Origin: Chloroflexota bacterium | GTDB lineage: Bacteria; Chloroflexota; JAJPGV01 | Length of the DNA stretch: 64,000 nt | Reading direction: 5' to 3' | NCBI GenBank assembly: GCA_021325635.1 | Contig: JAJPGV010000062.1 | Coordinates: 1-64,000, forward strand | Part shown: piece by piece, positions 46,012-54,518 of the stretch | Layout: each line of letters begins with the position of its first letter | Position numbering within the stretch: the first letter of the stretch is position 1 | Notes under the pieces: generated by a model | What the model was told of the DNA's origin: nothing | Database searches by the model: none | Seen by the model: the letters and a program-made list of their open reading frames with translations, nothing else | Translations under genes and position numbers: made by a program

Positions 46012-47130
46012 TCAGGCCGCCTTGAAGACGTAGTCCGGGTTCTTGTAAGCCTCGTCGGGCATGAGCGAGGTGAGGCCGCGCTTGGCCAGCTCCGACTCGA
46101 AGTATTCGCGGATCCAGGGGTCCTCGTGGGCGAACTCGATCTGGTTGTTGGCACGGTCGACAACCTTCTCATCATGCCCGTGGAACTGCATCATGGGATG
46201 CAGCGCCAGATAGCGGGCAGGATCGCCGGCCAGGTTGAAGTGCTGGTGGAACCATTTGTTGGGCGGCACGAACATCGACCCCTCGTGCCACGGCACGATG
46301 ACACGCTCCTTGCCCTCCTCCCACATCAGTGAAAAGCCCTCGCCGCCCGGGATGACAATGGCCCGGCCCGGTCCATGCCGGTGGGCGGGCTTGTAGGTGC
46401 GCGGCTGGAACACGGACATGTGGCAGGTCATCTCCGAGCCCGCGAACTGGATGGTCACGCTCTTGCTGCCGCCGCGGCCCTGCTGCTGGCCCAGCTTGTC
46501 CCAGGCCTGCATGTCCGGGAAGAAGTTGCCGTACCAGTAGGCGCGGCTGGCGTGCCAGAACAACCCCTCACCGCTGCCCACGAATTTGGCCTCGGAGTAG
46601 AAGTCCTGATGCCGGCTGAAGGCGCCGGCCGGAGGCTGGTACGGATTGTTCAGGAAGAAATCCGGGTCGGGCACGATCGACATGGCCACCGGCAGGTGAC
46701 TGTAGTGCAGCAGGCGCGCCGGCTTGTCGCCTTGCATGTTGACGAACTGCCGCTGGTAGCCGGCCGGCACCATATACAACGCCCGGTCCTCCCACTCGAA
46801 GCTGCGGGCGTCTCCTTCGTTGTCCGTCCAGACGTTGGTTACGCCGCGGCCGGACAGCACGTACACCACCTCGTTGATCGACATCTTGTAGGGCGGCTGC
46901 GTCTCCCCCGGCTTGATCTCGGTGATCCGCGTTTCGCTGACCCCCTGCTGGCCTTCCAGCTGGATGAAGGCCGCGTTGCACTTGCGCTCCTCCCACCAGG
47001 CCAGTTCGGCCGTGCGGCAGTCGGGTACGAAGAACCCGCGGTGCACGGGGACGCCGCGAGTGTCCATCCACTCGTCATACGCGTATTGGGTGCGCGGGGC
47101 GCTGCCAGTTGATTGCGTCTCGGCTGCCAC
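46012..47130 (-). CDS. Bicupin-type protein of unknown function
   Basis: A 372-residue protein with two cupin-like barrels. The first (about 75-150) contains PYKMSINEVVYVLSGRG; the second (about 235-310) contains YKPAHRHGPGRAIVIPGGEG followed by W HEGSMFVPPNKWFHQHFN, with several His that could bind metal. ELAWWEERKCNAAFIQLEGQ lies near the N-terminus. No signal peptide. GTG 47130 has GGAGGGG at eight-base spacing. Such bicupins include dioxygenases and isomerases, but I cannot assign a reaction. It is convergent with the sugar importer, so functional linkage is uncertain. Confidence 0.75.
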   Translation of the reverse strand: MAAETQSTGSAPRTQYAYDEWMDTRGVPVHRGFFVPDCRTAELAWWEERKCNAAFIQLEGQQGVSETRITEIKPGETQPPYKMSINEVVYVLSGRGVTNVWTDNEGDARSFEWEDRALYMVPAGYQRQFVNMQGDKPARLLHYSHLPVAMSIVPDPDFFLNNPYQPPAGAFSRHQDFYSEAKFVGSGEGLFWHASRAYWYGNFFPDMQAWDKLGQQQGRGGSKSVTIQFAGSEMTCHMSVFQPRTYKPAHRHGPGRAIVIPGGEGFSLMWEEGKERVIVPWHEGSMFVPPNKWFHQHFNLAGDPARYLALHPMMQFHGHDEKVVDRANNQIEFAHEDPWIREYFESELAKRGLTSLMPDEAYKNPDYVFKAA

Positions 47131-47204
47131 GATGGGACCCCTCCAGGCAAATGTTGTCCTCGAAGCATACCTGCCCGCCCCCTTCTTGATGGGCAGCGGC
47201 CGAA

Positions 47205-48182
47205 TCAGCCAGCCGGCAGCACCTGGATTGTCCCGGTCATGCCCAGATCGTCGTGTAAGGAGCAGAAGTAGCTGTAGGTCCCGGGCGCGGTGAAGGTGAC
47301 GTTGAACGTGGTTCCAAAGGGGAACCCGTTACCCACGAAGCCGGAGTTCACCGACTGGCCGGGCGAGCCTATGGTGGCGTGAGACGGACCATCGACTCCG
47401 GCCGGGGCGAAGGCGCCAAGCGGGCCACCCGGCGGCTCGGTCCCAAAGGTGACGGTGTGCGGGGTCTCTGGGTCACGGTTCGTCCAGGTGACCGTTTGGC
47501 CCGCCCGGACCACGAGCCTCTGCGGCAGGAAGCTGGCCACGAACACCCGCGGGTCGCCAATGCCAGCGGTCTCCTGGTTGCGTCCGGCCGAGATCGCCGC
47601 CGCCAGCCCGGCTCCGGACAGCCCAAATCCTTCCCCCACGAAGCGGGCCTTGCCGGCCAGCGCCTGAGCGTCGTAGAACGGCTGGTCGTGCGGATAGGGT
47701 GCGCCGGACTGCTGGACCTGGATCGTTCCGGTCATGCCGCTGTGTACAAGGCACACGAATTGATAGGTGCCGGCCTTGCCGAACTGCAGGCTGAGCGTTT
47801 GGCCCTGGAACAGCAGGCCTGAGTTCACATAGCCGCTGCCCTGGTAGCCCCCTGGCGGCGGCGCGGTCGGTGCCGCCACCACCGGGTTGAACTGGATGCC
47901 GCCTCCCGGGGCGGGGATCACCAGGTCCGGGCGGGGGCCTCCGGATAGGAACGTGACGGTGTGGAATTCACCGCTGTTGACCGTCCAGGTGATGGTGTCG
48001 CCGACATCGACCGTTAGGCTATCGGGCAGGAACTGAGTGACCTGGATGGCCGAAGATCCCTGGTCTCCGGCCACCGCGTTCCAGTGTGCGGGCGCTGCCG
48101 CCTGCACGCCGGCCGGAGCTGCAAGCATGGCCGCGGCGCATGCGCCGGCCAGAGCACGCGCGAGCATGGATTGGATACGCAC
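47205..48182 (-). CDS. Secreted double-cupredoxin copper protein
   Basis: A 325-residue exported protein with a signal peptide (1-28) and two plastocyanin-like domains (about 40-155 and 210-325). Domain 1 has copper ligands His (EFHTVTF), Cys (FVCLVH), His and Met (SGMTG). Domain 2 has His (TPHTVTF), Cys (YFCSLH), His and Met (LGMTG). Both sites look complete. Each domain carries an insertion between strands (the PPPGGYQGSGYVNSG and SPGQSVNSGFVGNG regions), longer than in simple plastocyanins. Probably an extracellular electron or copper carrier. The start is GTG 48182. Confidence 0.85.
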   Translation of the reverse strand: MRIQSMLARALAGACAAAMLAAPAGVQAAAPAHWNAVAGDQGSSAIQVTQFLPDSLTVDVGDTITWTVNSGEFHTVTFLSGGPRPDLVIPAPGGGIQFNPVVAAPTAPPPGGYQGSGYVNSGLLFQGQTLSLQFGKAGTYQFVCLVHSGMTGTIQVQQSGAPYPHDQPFYDAQALAGKARFVGEGFGLSGAGLAAAISAGRNQETAGIGDPRVFVASFLPQRLVVRAGQTVTWTNRDPETPHTVTFGTEPPGGPLGAFAPAGVDGPSHATIGSPGQSVNSGFVGNGFPFGTTFNVTFTAPGTYSYFCSLHDDLGMTGTIQVLPAG

Positions 48183-48294
48183 GACCTACCCCCAAAGCGA
48201 AGTCCAAGCGCGAGGGTAGACCGGAAGGCGGGACCAGGGCATCTGCCGAAACCCCCATTTCACGAGGGAGAACACGCCTCGGCCTGTGCTGTGA

Positions 48295-48735
48295 TTACCC
48301 GGTGCCGCCGGCCCGCCGCAGGGCGATGACCGGGATCGTCCGGCTGGTCTTCTCCTGGTACTCACCGAAGTTGGGATAGCGCCGGGCCTGCTCCGCGTAC
48401 AGCCGGTCCCGCTCTTCGCCCTCGAGCTGCGTGGCCTCAGCCTCATACGACTCCGCGCCGACCTCCACGGTCACCCGCGGGTTCGCCTTGAGGTTGTGAT
48501 ACCAGTCGGGATGGCGCGGCGCACCCCCTTTGGAGGCGAACACGAGCAGCCGGTCCCCGTCAGGCAGATACATGATGGGCGTGGTATGGCTCCGCCCAGT
48601 CTTGGCCCCGGTGCTGGTCAACAGGAGCACCGGCGCGCCTTCGAAGTGGCCGCCGACCTTGCCCGTGTTGGCGCGGAACTCCTCGATGATCGCGCGATTG
48701 CGATCCTTGAAACTCGGTTCGTTGGGACTAGCCAC
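48295..48735 (-). CDS. Deazaflavin-dependent (F420) nitroreductase-family protein
   Basis: A 146-residue protein of the Ddn/FDOR-B deazaflavin-dependent nitroreductase family, split-barrel fold. Family text: IIEEFRANTGKVGGHFEGAP, VLLLTSTGAKTGRSHTTPIM, LLVFASKGGAPRHPDWYHNL and NPRVTVEVGAESYEAEA. The F420-binding lysine/serine region is in SKGGAPRHPDW. GTG 48735 has GGAGG at five-base spacing. Suggests the organism makes F420; substrate unknown. Confidence 0.92.
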   Translation of the reverse strand: MASPNEPSFKDRNRAIIEEFRANTGKVGGHFEGAPVLLLTSTGAKTGRSHTTPIMYLPDGDRLLVFASKGGAPRHPDWYHNLKANPRVTVEVGAESYEAEATQLEGEERDRLYAEQARRYPNFGEYQEKTSRTIPVIALRRAGGTG

Positions 48736-48911
48736 GTTGCCTCCACCGGCGAGAAGTTACGGACGAGCTATCGCTTCCGCAGGTAAACCATATTACTACA
48801 GATACTGTATCGAGAAGGGAAGGCCGGGATCGCGGCTTGGCTGGCGTGCGTTTATACGTCGTTGCCACGCCCTTGCGTGCCCGTTGATGCACAGCAACAT
48901 AGACTGCTTGC

Positions 48912-49640
48912 GTGCTGAGCCTCGCGGCGTTCGAAGACTGGCCGTCGCTGACGGACGAGGAGACCTACCGGCGTGAGCTGAAGCGCCACCAGTTTCGGTC
49001 GCTGCAGCTGCAGCAGAAGCTTCACCGGCACAGCCGCAAGGCCGTGCTCGTCGTCGAGGGTTGGGACGCGGCCGGCAAGGGTGGCGCCATTCGCCGCCTA
49101 TGCGAAACGCTCGATCCCCGCGGCTACAGCGTCCACGCTGTTGGTCCTCCTAGCGAGGACGAGCTGGAGCACCACTACCTGTGGCGCTTCTGGCGCGACC
49201 TGCCAGCTGCCGGCCGCCTCGGCATCTTCGACCGCAGCTGGTATGGCCGGGTGCTGGTGGAGCGCGTCGACAAGCTGACGCCGGAGCACCGCTGGCGGCA
49301 GGCGTACGACGAAATCAACGAGTTCGAGCGGATGCTGGTCGATGACGGCACGCCGGTGATCAAGATCTTCCTGCACGTCAGCAAGCGTGAGCAGGCCAAG
49401 CGCTTCGAGGAGCGCAGGGACAACCCGCTCAAGTCCTGGAAGCTGACAAACTCGGACTGGGACGCGCACCGCAAGTACGACGACTACTATCAGGCCACCG
49501 ACGATATGCTGGCGCGCACCCACACCGACTACGCGCCGTGGCTCGTGGTGTCGGCCAACCGCAAGTGGTACGCCCGCATCCAGGTGCTCGACGCCTTCTG
49601 CACCGCCCTGGAAGCGCACCACGCCAAGGAGCTTCGCTAA
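48912..49640 (+). CDS. ppk2: Polyphosphate kinase 2 family protein
   Basis: A 242-residue PPK2, transferring phosphate between polyphosphate and nucleotides. Walker A is VVEGWDAAGKGGAIRRL (about residues 47-63), Walker B IFDRSWYGRVLVERVD, and the lid region KRFEERRDNPLKSWKLTNSD. A single catalytic domain is present, with length typical of class I/III forms. I cannot tell ADP from AMP preference. The start is GTG 48912 with weak upstream signal. Confidence 0.93.
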   Translation: MLSLAAFEDWPSLTDEETYRRELKRHQFRSLQLQQKLHRHSRKAVLVVEGWDAAGKGGAIRRLCETLDPRGYSVHAVGPPSEDELEHHYLWRFWRDLPAAGRLGIFDRSWYGRVLVERVDKLTPEHRWRQAYDEINEFERMLVDDGTPVIKIFLHVSKREQAKRFEERRDNPLKSWKLTNSDWDAHRKYDDYYQATDDMLARTHTDYAPWLVVSANRKWYARIQVLDAFCTALEAHHAKELR

Positions 49641-49769
49641 CCGTCAGGCCGGCCCGACCCCTCCGCCAGGCCATGGCGCGGTCACCGGCCAACGCCCATC
49701 CGCGCCGCGTAGCGCTGCTTCGGGTACCTGGCAAGGCCTACCAGGAACCGGACGGAGAAACCGGCTGCG

Positions 49770-50012
49770 CTATCCGGCTTCGAACTCGCCCGTCACCACG
49801 TACCGGAATGGCAGATCGACTGCCTCCGATTGCAGAACGTTCGCAACCTGCTTCTTGGTGAGGTCCGAATCCTCTTCCAGGTAGATGGTCAGCTGGCCCT
49901 CCGGCTCACCGACGCCGGCCACACCGTCAATGGCCAGCAATCGCGGGGAGAGGCGCTCTTTCATATCCACGTAATCGACCTCGGGAGCATCGGCCAGAGA
50001 CCGGCTGCTCAC
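49770..50012 (-). CDS. Small protein resembling the pro-domain of the adjacent protease
   Basis: An 80-residue acidic protein starting two bases after the protease stop (GTG 50012). Its layout (IDGVAGVG, LTIYLEEDS, VDLPFRYVVTGEFEAG) parallels residues 75-135 of the neighbouring trypsin-like protein (NVVGVGVG, VRFYVVRKF, LPARVNGFETDVIESGDF). It therefore looks like a stand-alone copy of the N-terminal domain, possibly an inhibitor, chaperone or partner of the protease. No signal peptide. Homology is judged by eye. Confidence 0.65.
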   Translation of the reverse strand: MSSRSLADAPEVDYVDMKERLSPRLLAIDGVAGVGEPEGQLTIYLEEDSDLTKKQVANVLQSEAVDLPFRYVVTGEFEAG

Positions 50013-50014
50013 CT

Positions 50015-51106
50015 TTAGGGTATCAACGTGACGGCCAGGTCACCAAGCACGTCGACCAGCGGATTGGCCGCGGAAAAGCCGCGTGCTGCTCCAAAGTGAA
50101 GCCCCACGGCCTGGTTCGAAGCAACATCGATGAGTAATGCGCCCGAGTCGCCGGCCGCGCTGAATGGCCCGCCGTCGCCCTGCACGAGAATCTGATTTCG
50201 AAAGACGAACTTACCGGCTGGGTACTTCATGACAATATCCACCGACGGATCCACTATCACGCCGTAGCTCAGGCCGGTGGTGCGTCCGATCTTGTGCACC
50301 CGCAGACCCTTCCGCGGCGCGATGGGGTCCGGACGAACGAGTGGCGGCATGGGCGGCACAAAGGTGCTGATGACGGCGTCGGGAGTAAGCGGCCGTGCCA
50401 GCGCGCAGTCCATGCGGTTGTACACGCCCGCATTGAGGGTGACTGTGTACGACAGAGTGCCAATCTGATCGTCGTGAGGGTCACCCTTATCGATGAGGCC
50501 CGGCTGGAAGATCGGGCTCCCGGTGGGGAGCCGGCCAGAGTCCGCGAGCACATGGGCACAGCTCAGAATGTGGGCCTCACCACTCGCGTCTCGGACCAGC
50601 GCTCCAAAGGTGCCAGCCATGGCAGAGTTGAAGCCAATCGAGCAGCCAGGCCTGGCCGGCCGCCAGCGTTCTCTCAAGCCCGGAACGCTCGCCTGAACCG
50701 CCCAGAAGTCGCCGCTCTCAATGACGTCGGTCTCGAATCCATTCACTCGAGCCGGTAACCTGAACGGCCCTGGAACCGCCTCGGGCTCGAACTTGCGGAC
50801 CACGTAGAAGCGCACTACCTCCCGCTCCTGGCCCTCTCCGCCGGTCATCTTTTCTCCGACACCCACGCCGACGACGTTTTGGCCGAACACCGGATGCAGT
50901 GGAGCGCGGCTTGGCGCCCCCCGGCTGTCCGCCGAGCCAAGCGATATGGGAGGCGAGATGTCGTACCCCAGCAGGATCGTGCTACCCAGCGCTTCGATCG
51001 AGCCGTCACCCTCGACCGGAAGGTAGGTGGCGGATGCCAGCTGCTTGGCGGCGAGAATGTCGGGAAACGTCCCGTCGGATAACCCGTAGGTCATGCCTAT
51101 CGCCAT
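50015..51106 (-). CDS. Trypsin-like serine protease domain protein
   Basis: A 363-residue protein. An N-terminal 140 residues include a small alpha/beta region (75-135); then a chymotrypsin-fold domain (150-363) with catalytic triad candidates His185 (LSCAHVLA), Asp233 (RMDCALARP) and Ser321 (SAAGDSGALLID). KIGRTTGLSYG is also typical for this Nal1-like group. No signal peptide or membrane segment, so it appears intracellular, which is unusual for trypsin folds. ATG 51106 has GGAGG at six-base spacing. Flanked by a membrane protein gene and the small gene at 49770, all leftward, likely one cassette. Confidence 0.82.
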   Translation of the reverse strand: MAIGMTYGLSDGTFPDILAAKQLASATYLPVEGDGSIEALGSTILLGYDISPPISLGSADSRGAPSRAPLHPVFGQNVVGVGVGEKMTGGEGQEREVVRFYVVRKFEPEAVPGPFRLPARVNGFETDVIESGDFWAVQASVPGLRERWRPARPGCSIGFNSAMAGTFGALVRDASGEAHILSCAHVLADSGRLPTGSPIFQPGLIDKGDPHDDQIGTLSYTVTLNAGVYNRMDCALARPLTPDAVISTFVPPMPPLVRPDPIAPRKGLRVHKIGRTTGLSYGVIVDPSVDIVMKYPAGKFVFRNQILVQGDGGPFSAAGDSGALLIDVASNQAVGLHFGAARGFSAANPLVDVLGDLAVTLIP

Positions 51107-51161
51107 GCCGATCCTCCAATCCCTGCCCCTGCCATAGGCAGCCTCACGCCGAGCCGGCGGC

Positions 51162-51728
51162 TCACGTTTGGGGTATTCGCTTCACAACTCCCTCGGCGAA
51201 GTACCCGAACAAGATGCCGACAATCGCCGCCCCAACCGCGACGAACGCTCCGTTCTGAGACACCAACGACCAGCTCTGCCACCCGCTCTGAGGAACCGAC
51301 AGGCTCCAGATGGCAAAAGCCACACAGCCGAGCAGAGCCGTGGCCCACACTCGCTTGGTCACCTTGCCCGTGGACCATGCCGCCAGCAGCACGAACAGGG
51401 GGGTGACGACGATCATGATCACCAGGAGCAGCACTGACGGGTTCTTGGTCTGGGTTGCGATGGCGGTGACACCCGGCGCATACAAAGCCAGGGTGTCGCT
51501 CGGGATCCACTTGGTGAGCTTGTCGAACACCTCCTTGAAAGGCTTCTCACCACCGTCGCCCGCTCCCTCGGCAAGCGGAGCCGGAGCCGGAGCCGGAGCC
51601 GGAGCTGCGGAGACCGGAGCCGGAGCTACCGCCGGAGCAGCCGCGGCCTCTGCCTGCAGAGCCTCCGGCTGCCCTTCCAAAATCGCAGGCCGCTGCGCGG
51701 CCTCAACGCCCATACGCCATGCCCCCAT
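51162..51728 (-). CDS. Membrane protein with Ala-Pro repeat linker
   Basis: A 188-residue protein of unknown function. Residues 22-55 are Ala/Pro-rich, encoded in part by a 6-bp tandem repeat. Residues 62-78 (KPFKEVFDKLTKWIPSD) are amphipathic, followed by about four hydrophobic segments to residue 183. No signal peptide, so the N-terminus is probably cytosolic. ATG 51728 has AGGAG seven bases upstream. It is 55 bases before the protease gene, same strand; a membrane anchor or effector in a protease cassette is one possibility. Confidence 0.7.
   Translation of the reverse strand: MGAWRMGVEAAQRPAILEGQPEALQAEAAAAPAVAPAPVSAAPAPAPAPAPLAEGAGDGGEKPFKEVFDKLTKWIPSDTLALYAPGVTAIATQTKNPSVLLLVIMIVVTPLFVLLAAWSTGKVTKRVWATALLGCVAFAIWSLSVPQSGWQSWSLVSQNGAFVAVGAAIVGILFGYFAEGVVKRIPQT
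51577..51605. repeat. GGAGCC hexanucleotide tandem repeat
   Basis: Nearly five tandem copies of GGAGCC, with related units to about 51645, encode the alternating Ala-Pro stretch of the membrane protein on the minus strand. Slippage would change linker length in steps of two residues without shifting frame. Confidence 0.7.
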
Positions 51729-51982
51729 GACAGCTCTCCTGCAGGTGTGATTCTCTCAGAGCAACCATCCGTCGAGAGTGGTTGACATCATACAGCGTCA
51801 GCCTGGTTAATGCCAGTACTCGGCTTGGTAACCCCGATTGATGAGCCGCCGCCGGTATGAGTCAAGTCAAACTTCGCGCCGGACAGGTTCTTTGGCCAGC
51901 GACACAGCGGCCTCCGACTTGGGCGAACGAGGTGCGTGTTGGCAGCGCTGGCGGCTATCCCGCGACGGCCCACCCAACTGAG

Positions 51983-52456
51983 CTACGTCGAGGCGTTCCG
52001 TTCCGCCTCGACGAGCGCCGCGAGCTTGCCGAGCGACGATCGCCAGCCGGCCTCGTTATCGGAGGGTGTCAAGCCCGGCGGCAGCCCTTCGTGCATGGCG
52101 AAGATGTCCGTGCCGCCCTCCGCGTCCACCAGGGTGATGGTGATGGTCATCTCCCCCTGCAGCGCCGGATCGGCCGTCTCGAACTCCACCGCCTCAGCCA
52201 CCTGCTGGTCAGGCACGAGCTTCAGGAAGCGCCCGTGGTGCGTGTCGGTGTGGGCGGTGGTCTTGCCGGTCCCGGTCGGCTCGTCGTAGGTCAGCGAGAT
52301 GCGAAACGAGCCGCCCTCGCGAGGCTCGAAGACGTGCACCTGGCTGGTCATACCGGCCGGCACCATCCAGCGCTGCACGGCCGCGGCGTCGAGCAGCGCG
52401 CGATAGACCAGCGCCCGAGGCGCGTTGACGTGCTGAAGGATTTGGGTGGTGGCCAT
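51983..52456 (-). CDS. SRPBCC (AHSA1/START-like) domain protein
   Basis: A 157-residue START-like protein of the AHSA1 (Aha1 C-terminal-like) group. It begins with TQILQHVNAPRALVYRALLD and keeps the order FEPREGGSFRISLTY, GRFLKLVPDQQVAEAVEFE, MTITITLVDAEGGTDIFAMH and a C-terminal helix WRSSLGKLAALVEA. The cavity binds hydrophobic ligands; function often linked to stress or an ArsR regulator, none of which is seen nearby. ATG 52456 is used rather than an upstream start with an unconserved leader. Confidence 0.88.
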   Translation of the reverse strand: MATTQILQHVNAPRALVYRALLDAAAVQRWMVPAGMTSQVHVFEPREGGSFRISLTYDEPTGTGKTTAHTDTHHGRFLKLVPDQQVAEAVEFETADPALQGEMTITITLVDAEGGTDIFAMHEGLPPGLTPSDNEAGWRSSLGKLAALVEAERNAST

Positions 52457-52540
52457 GCCTGAAACTGTGTCAGCCGCGGGGCTCCCCCGCAAGTCGCCAT
52501 GACGTGGCCGGGAAGCGACTCCTACTGCTAGCCTAAGCTC

Positions 52541-53404
52541 GTGCGGATCGCCACCTGGAACGTCAACTCGCTCAAGCAGCGAGTTCCCCGCTTCCTGCCG
52601 TGGCTCGATGAGCGACGGCCGGACGTGGTGTGCCTGCAGGAGACGAAGCTGGGCAACGACGCCTGCGTGGCGTTAGTGGGCGCCGAATGCGCCGCCCGCG
52701 GCTACGAGCTGGCGGTGCACGGCGAGGCGCAGTGGAACGGCGTGGCGATCCTGTCCCGGGTGGGCCTGGACGACGTGGTGCAGGGCATCGAGGGCGCGCC
52801 CGGATTCCCGCATCCCGAAGCGCGGGCGGTTTCGGCAACGTGTGGCGGCGTGCGCGTGCACTCGGTCTATGTGCCGAACGGTCGCGTCCCCGGTTCGGAT
52901 CACTACGCCTACAAGCTGGCCTGGCTTGCGGCCCTGAAAGACGCCGTCGGCAGCGGGCCCCAGCCGGCCATCGTGTGTGGCGACTTCAACATCGCCCCCA
53001 CCGACGCCGACGTGTTCGATCCCGCGGCCTACGTCGGACAGACACACGTCACCGTGCCCGAGCGCGAGGCGCTGGCCGGCTTGCAGCAGCTCGGACTGCA
53101 CGACGTTGTGCGCGAGCGCTGGCCAGGCCGGCGCGTATTCACCTACTGGGACTACCGCGCCGGCATGTTCCACAAAGACCTCGGCATGCGCATCGACCTG
53201 GTGCTGGCGACCGATGCCGTCGCCGGACGCGTGAAGGCGGCATGGGTAGACCGCCAGGCCCGCAAGGGCACGCTGCCCAGCGACCACGCGCCGGTCATCG
53301 TGGACCTGGACGAGGCGCCGGACGGGGACATCGGCCCCGTGGTACCGCCGCCATCAGCTCCCGCGGCCAAGCCAGGCACGACGACGCTCCCGCAAGCGCG
53401 CTGA
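52541..53404 (+). CDS. xthA: Exodeoxyribonuclease III
   Basis: A 287-residue exonuclease III/AP endonuclease of base-excision repair. It has RIATWNVNSLKQR (Asn), VVCLQETKLGND (metal Glu), VYVPNGR with catalytic Tyr, VCGDFNIAPTDADVFDP and the C-terminal RIDLVLATD and LPSDHAPVIVDLD with the Asp/His pair. The last 30 residues are a Pro/Ala-rich tail absent from the E. coli protein. GTG 52541 is the start; no strong ribosome binding site. Confidence 0.95.
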   Translation: MRIATWNVNSLKQRVPRFLPWLDERRPDVVCLQETKLGNDACVALVGAECAARGYELAVHGEAQWNGVAILSRVGLDDVVQGIEGAPGFPHPEARAVSATCGGVRVHSVYVPNGRVPGSDHYAYKLAWLAALKDAVGSGPQPAIVCGDFNIAPTDADVFDPAAYVGQTHVTVPEREALAGLQQLGLHDVVRERWPGRRVFTYWDYRAGMFHKDLGMRIDLVLATDAVAGRVKAAWVDRQARKGTLPSDHAPVIVDLDEAPDGDIGPVVPPPSAPAAKPGTTTLPQAR

Positions 53405-53483
53405 GCCCGCTTCCTGCATGCGCGGGCAGCGGCGCAACCGATCCCTGCCGGCACAGGCCGCGCGGAAGCTGTGCAGCCCGGCG

Positions 53484-53927
53484 CTACGGCTGACCGAGGT
53501 CGAAGCCGGGATTGAACATGATCTCCCACAGATGGCCGTCCGGGTCCCGGAAATAGCCTGAGTAGATGCCCCACGGACGCTCGTGAGGTTGGTCGGTCAG
53601 CGTTGCGCCGGCGGCCTTTGCCCGAGCCAGCAGCGCATCGACCGCCGCTCTGCTCGAGACGGCGTGGCCAAGGCTGAACTCGCAGCTGTGCGCCGGCCCC
53701 AAGGCCACGTTCGCGTCTTTCGCCAGCTCGCTCCGTGGATACAGAGCCAGGATGAGCCCACCCTGCAGTTGGAACATCGCCGCGGCGCCAGCCGGATGGG
53801 TGTCGTCGCCCGGGAACTCGGTGCCAACGATGCCCGTGGACTCCAGTCCCAGTCCGTCGCGGTAGAACTCGAGCGCCCTCTGGAGGTTGCCCACGGCGAG
53901 GGTGACGACATGGATACGAGGTTGCAT
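53484..53927 (-). CDS. VOC family (glyoxalase-like) protein
   Basis: A 147-residue VOC-fold protein distinct from the one at 19872. It reads HVVTLAVGNLQRALEFYRDG, FQLQGGLILALYPRSELA and WGIYSGYFRDPDGHLWEIMF, the latter containing the typical final Glu ligand. It lacks the His in the middle strand seen in glyoxalase I, so it may bind a different metal or ligand. Convergent with xthA. Substrate unknown. Confidence 0.87.
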   Translation of the reverse strand: MQPRIHVVTLAVGNLQRALEFYRDGLGLESTGIVGTEFPGDDTHPAGAAAMFQLQGGLILALYPRSELAKDANVALGPAHSCEFSLGHAVSSRAAVDALLARAKAAGATLTDQPHERPWGIYSGYFRDPDGHLWEIMFNPGFDLGQP

Positions 53928-54031
53928 CTCGCCAGGGTAGCGCGGTCGGGTGGAGGAGGCGCTGTCAGACCGTCAGCTTGGGATATCAACAGAACACCGC
54001 GTCGGTGACATCGACGTCCCACATTGGTGAC

Positions 54032-54058
54032 TGAACCGCCCCGGTTCTGGAGGCTTCG
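54032..54058 (+). repeat. Possible solo IS3-type terminus
   Basis: TGAACCGCCCCGG followed by TTCTGGAGGCT resembles, from memory, the terminal inverted repeats of some IS3-family elements. The segment also contains a small palindrome GAACCG-CCC-CGGTTC. No matching opposite end or transposase is present in the window, so at most it is a remnant. Confidence 0.25.
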
Positions 54059-54195
54059 CTTAATCCGAAACTGGCCCTCGATGAGCCACTCCGGCCCAGG
54101 GCCGCAGCTGGCTTTGGGACGGCGGGCAAGTGGTGCGTTTGGATGGGGACCGCTTTACGACAGCTGAGGCGTGCCGCCTCTACCCCGATGCGAGC

Positions 54196-54362
54196 GATAA
54201 CCAAACAGCTTCGGCCCGCCGGCCGAAAGGCTACTTGCTCGGCCAAGTGGCCGCTGGTCGATGTGCTGAACGTCTTGCGTCTCTAGACCACAGGCGAGAA
54301 GTCGCCCGGCGGAACGCGACCTCCGCCCTTTTCAGCCCCGATAACCGAACAACTCCGGCCCG
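54196..54362. repeat. Imperfect 23-bp direct repeat pair
   Basis: GATAACC(A/G)AACA(G/A)CT(T/C)CGGCCCG occurs at 54196-54218 and 54340-54362, 20 of 23 positions identical, 144 bp apart, in the gene-free region at the island edge. Could be remnants of an element or regulatory sites. Confidence 0.4.
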
Positions 54363-54518
54363 AGAAAGCGGCGCGAAGAATAGCATGCTCCCGTCGGCTG
54401 CCGTTCTCTGGTTGCGGGCTCAGCACCCTGTCCCCTCGCGACACAAAACGTGCACCTGCGCGTCGCCCATGCCCAGCTGGGCCAGCCCAACTCCACGACC
54501 ACCAGGGAGATCTTCAAC

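Larger units (their letters stand above)
53928..54518. other. 590-bp region without a supported gene
   Basis: Between the VOC gene and the HTH gene no frame looks protein-coding on either strand; several open frames here have irregular composition and no ribosome binding sites. GC falls compared with the left part of the window. It contains a possible insertion-sequence end and an imperfect direct repeat, so it looks like a decayed junction at the left edge of the defence-type island. Confidence 0.5.

Noticed and set aside
48084-48379. Short plus-strand frames between the cupredoxin and F420-type genes
   Set aside because: Overlap two supported minus-strand genes and show shadow-type composition.
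48801-48811. GATAC-T-GTATC palindrome upstream of the deazaflavin oxidoreductase and ppk2
   Set aside because: Perfect but short, no convincing promoter boxes placed around it; insufficient to call an operator.
51961-51985. tRNA D-arm-like match (GTAGCTCAGTTGGGTGG on the minus strand)
   Set aside because: About 16 bases match a tRNA D-arm, but no anticodon stem, T-arm or acceptor stem can be formed around it, and part of it lies in the stop codon and end of the SRPBCC gene. Chance or at most a remnant.
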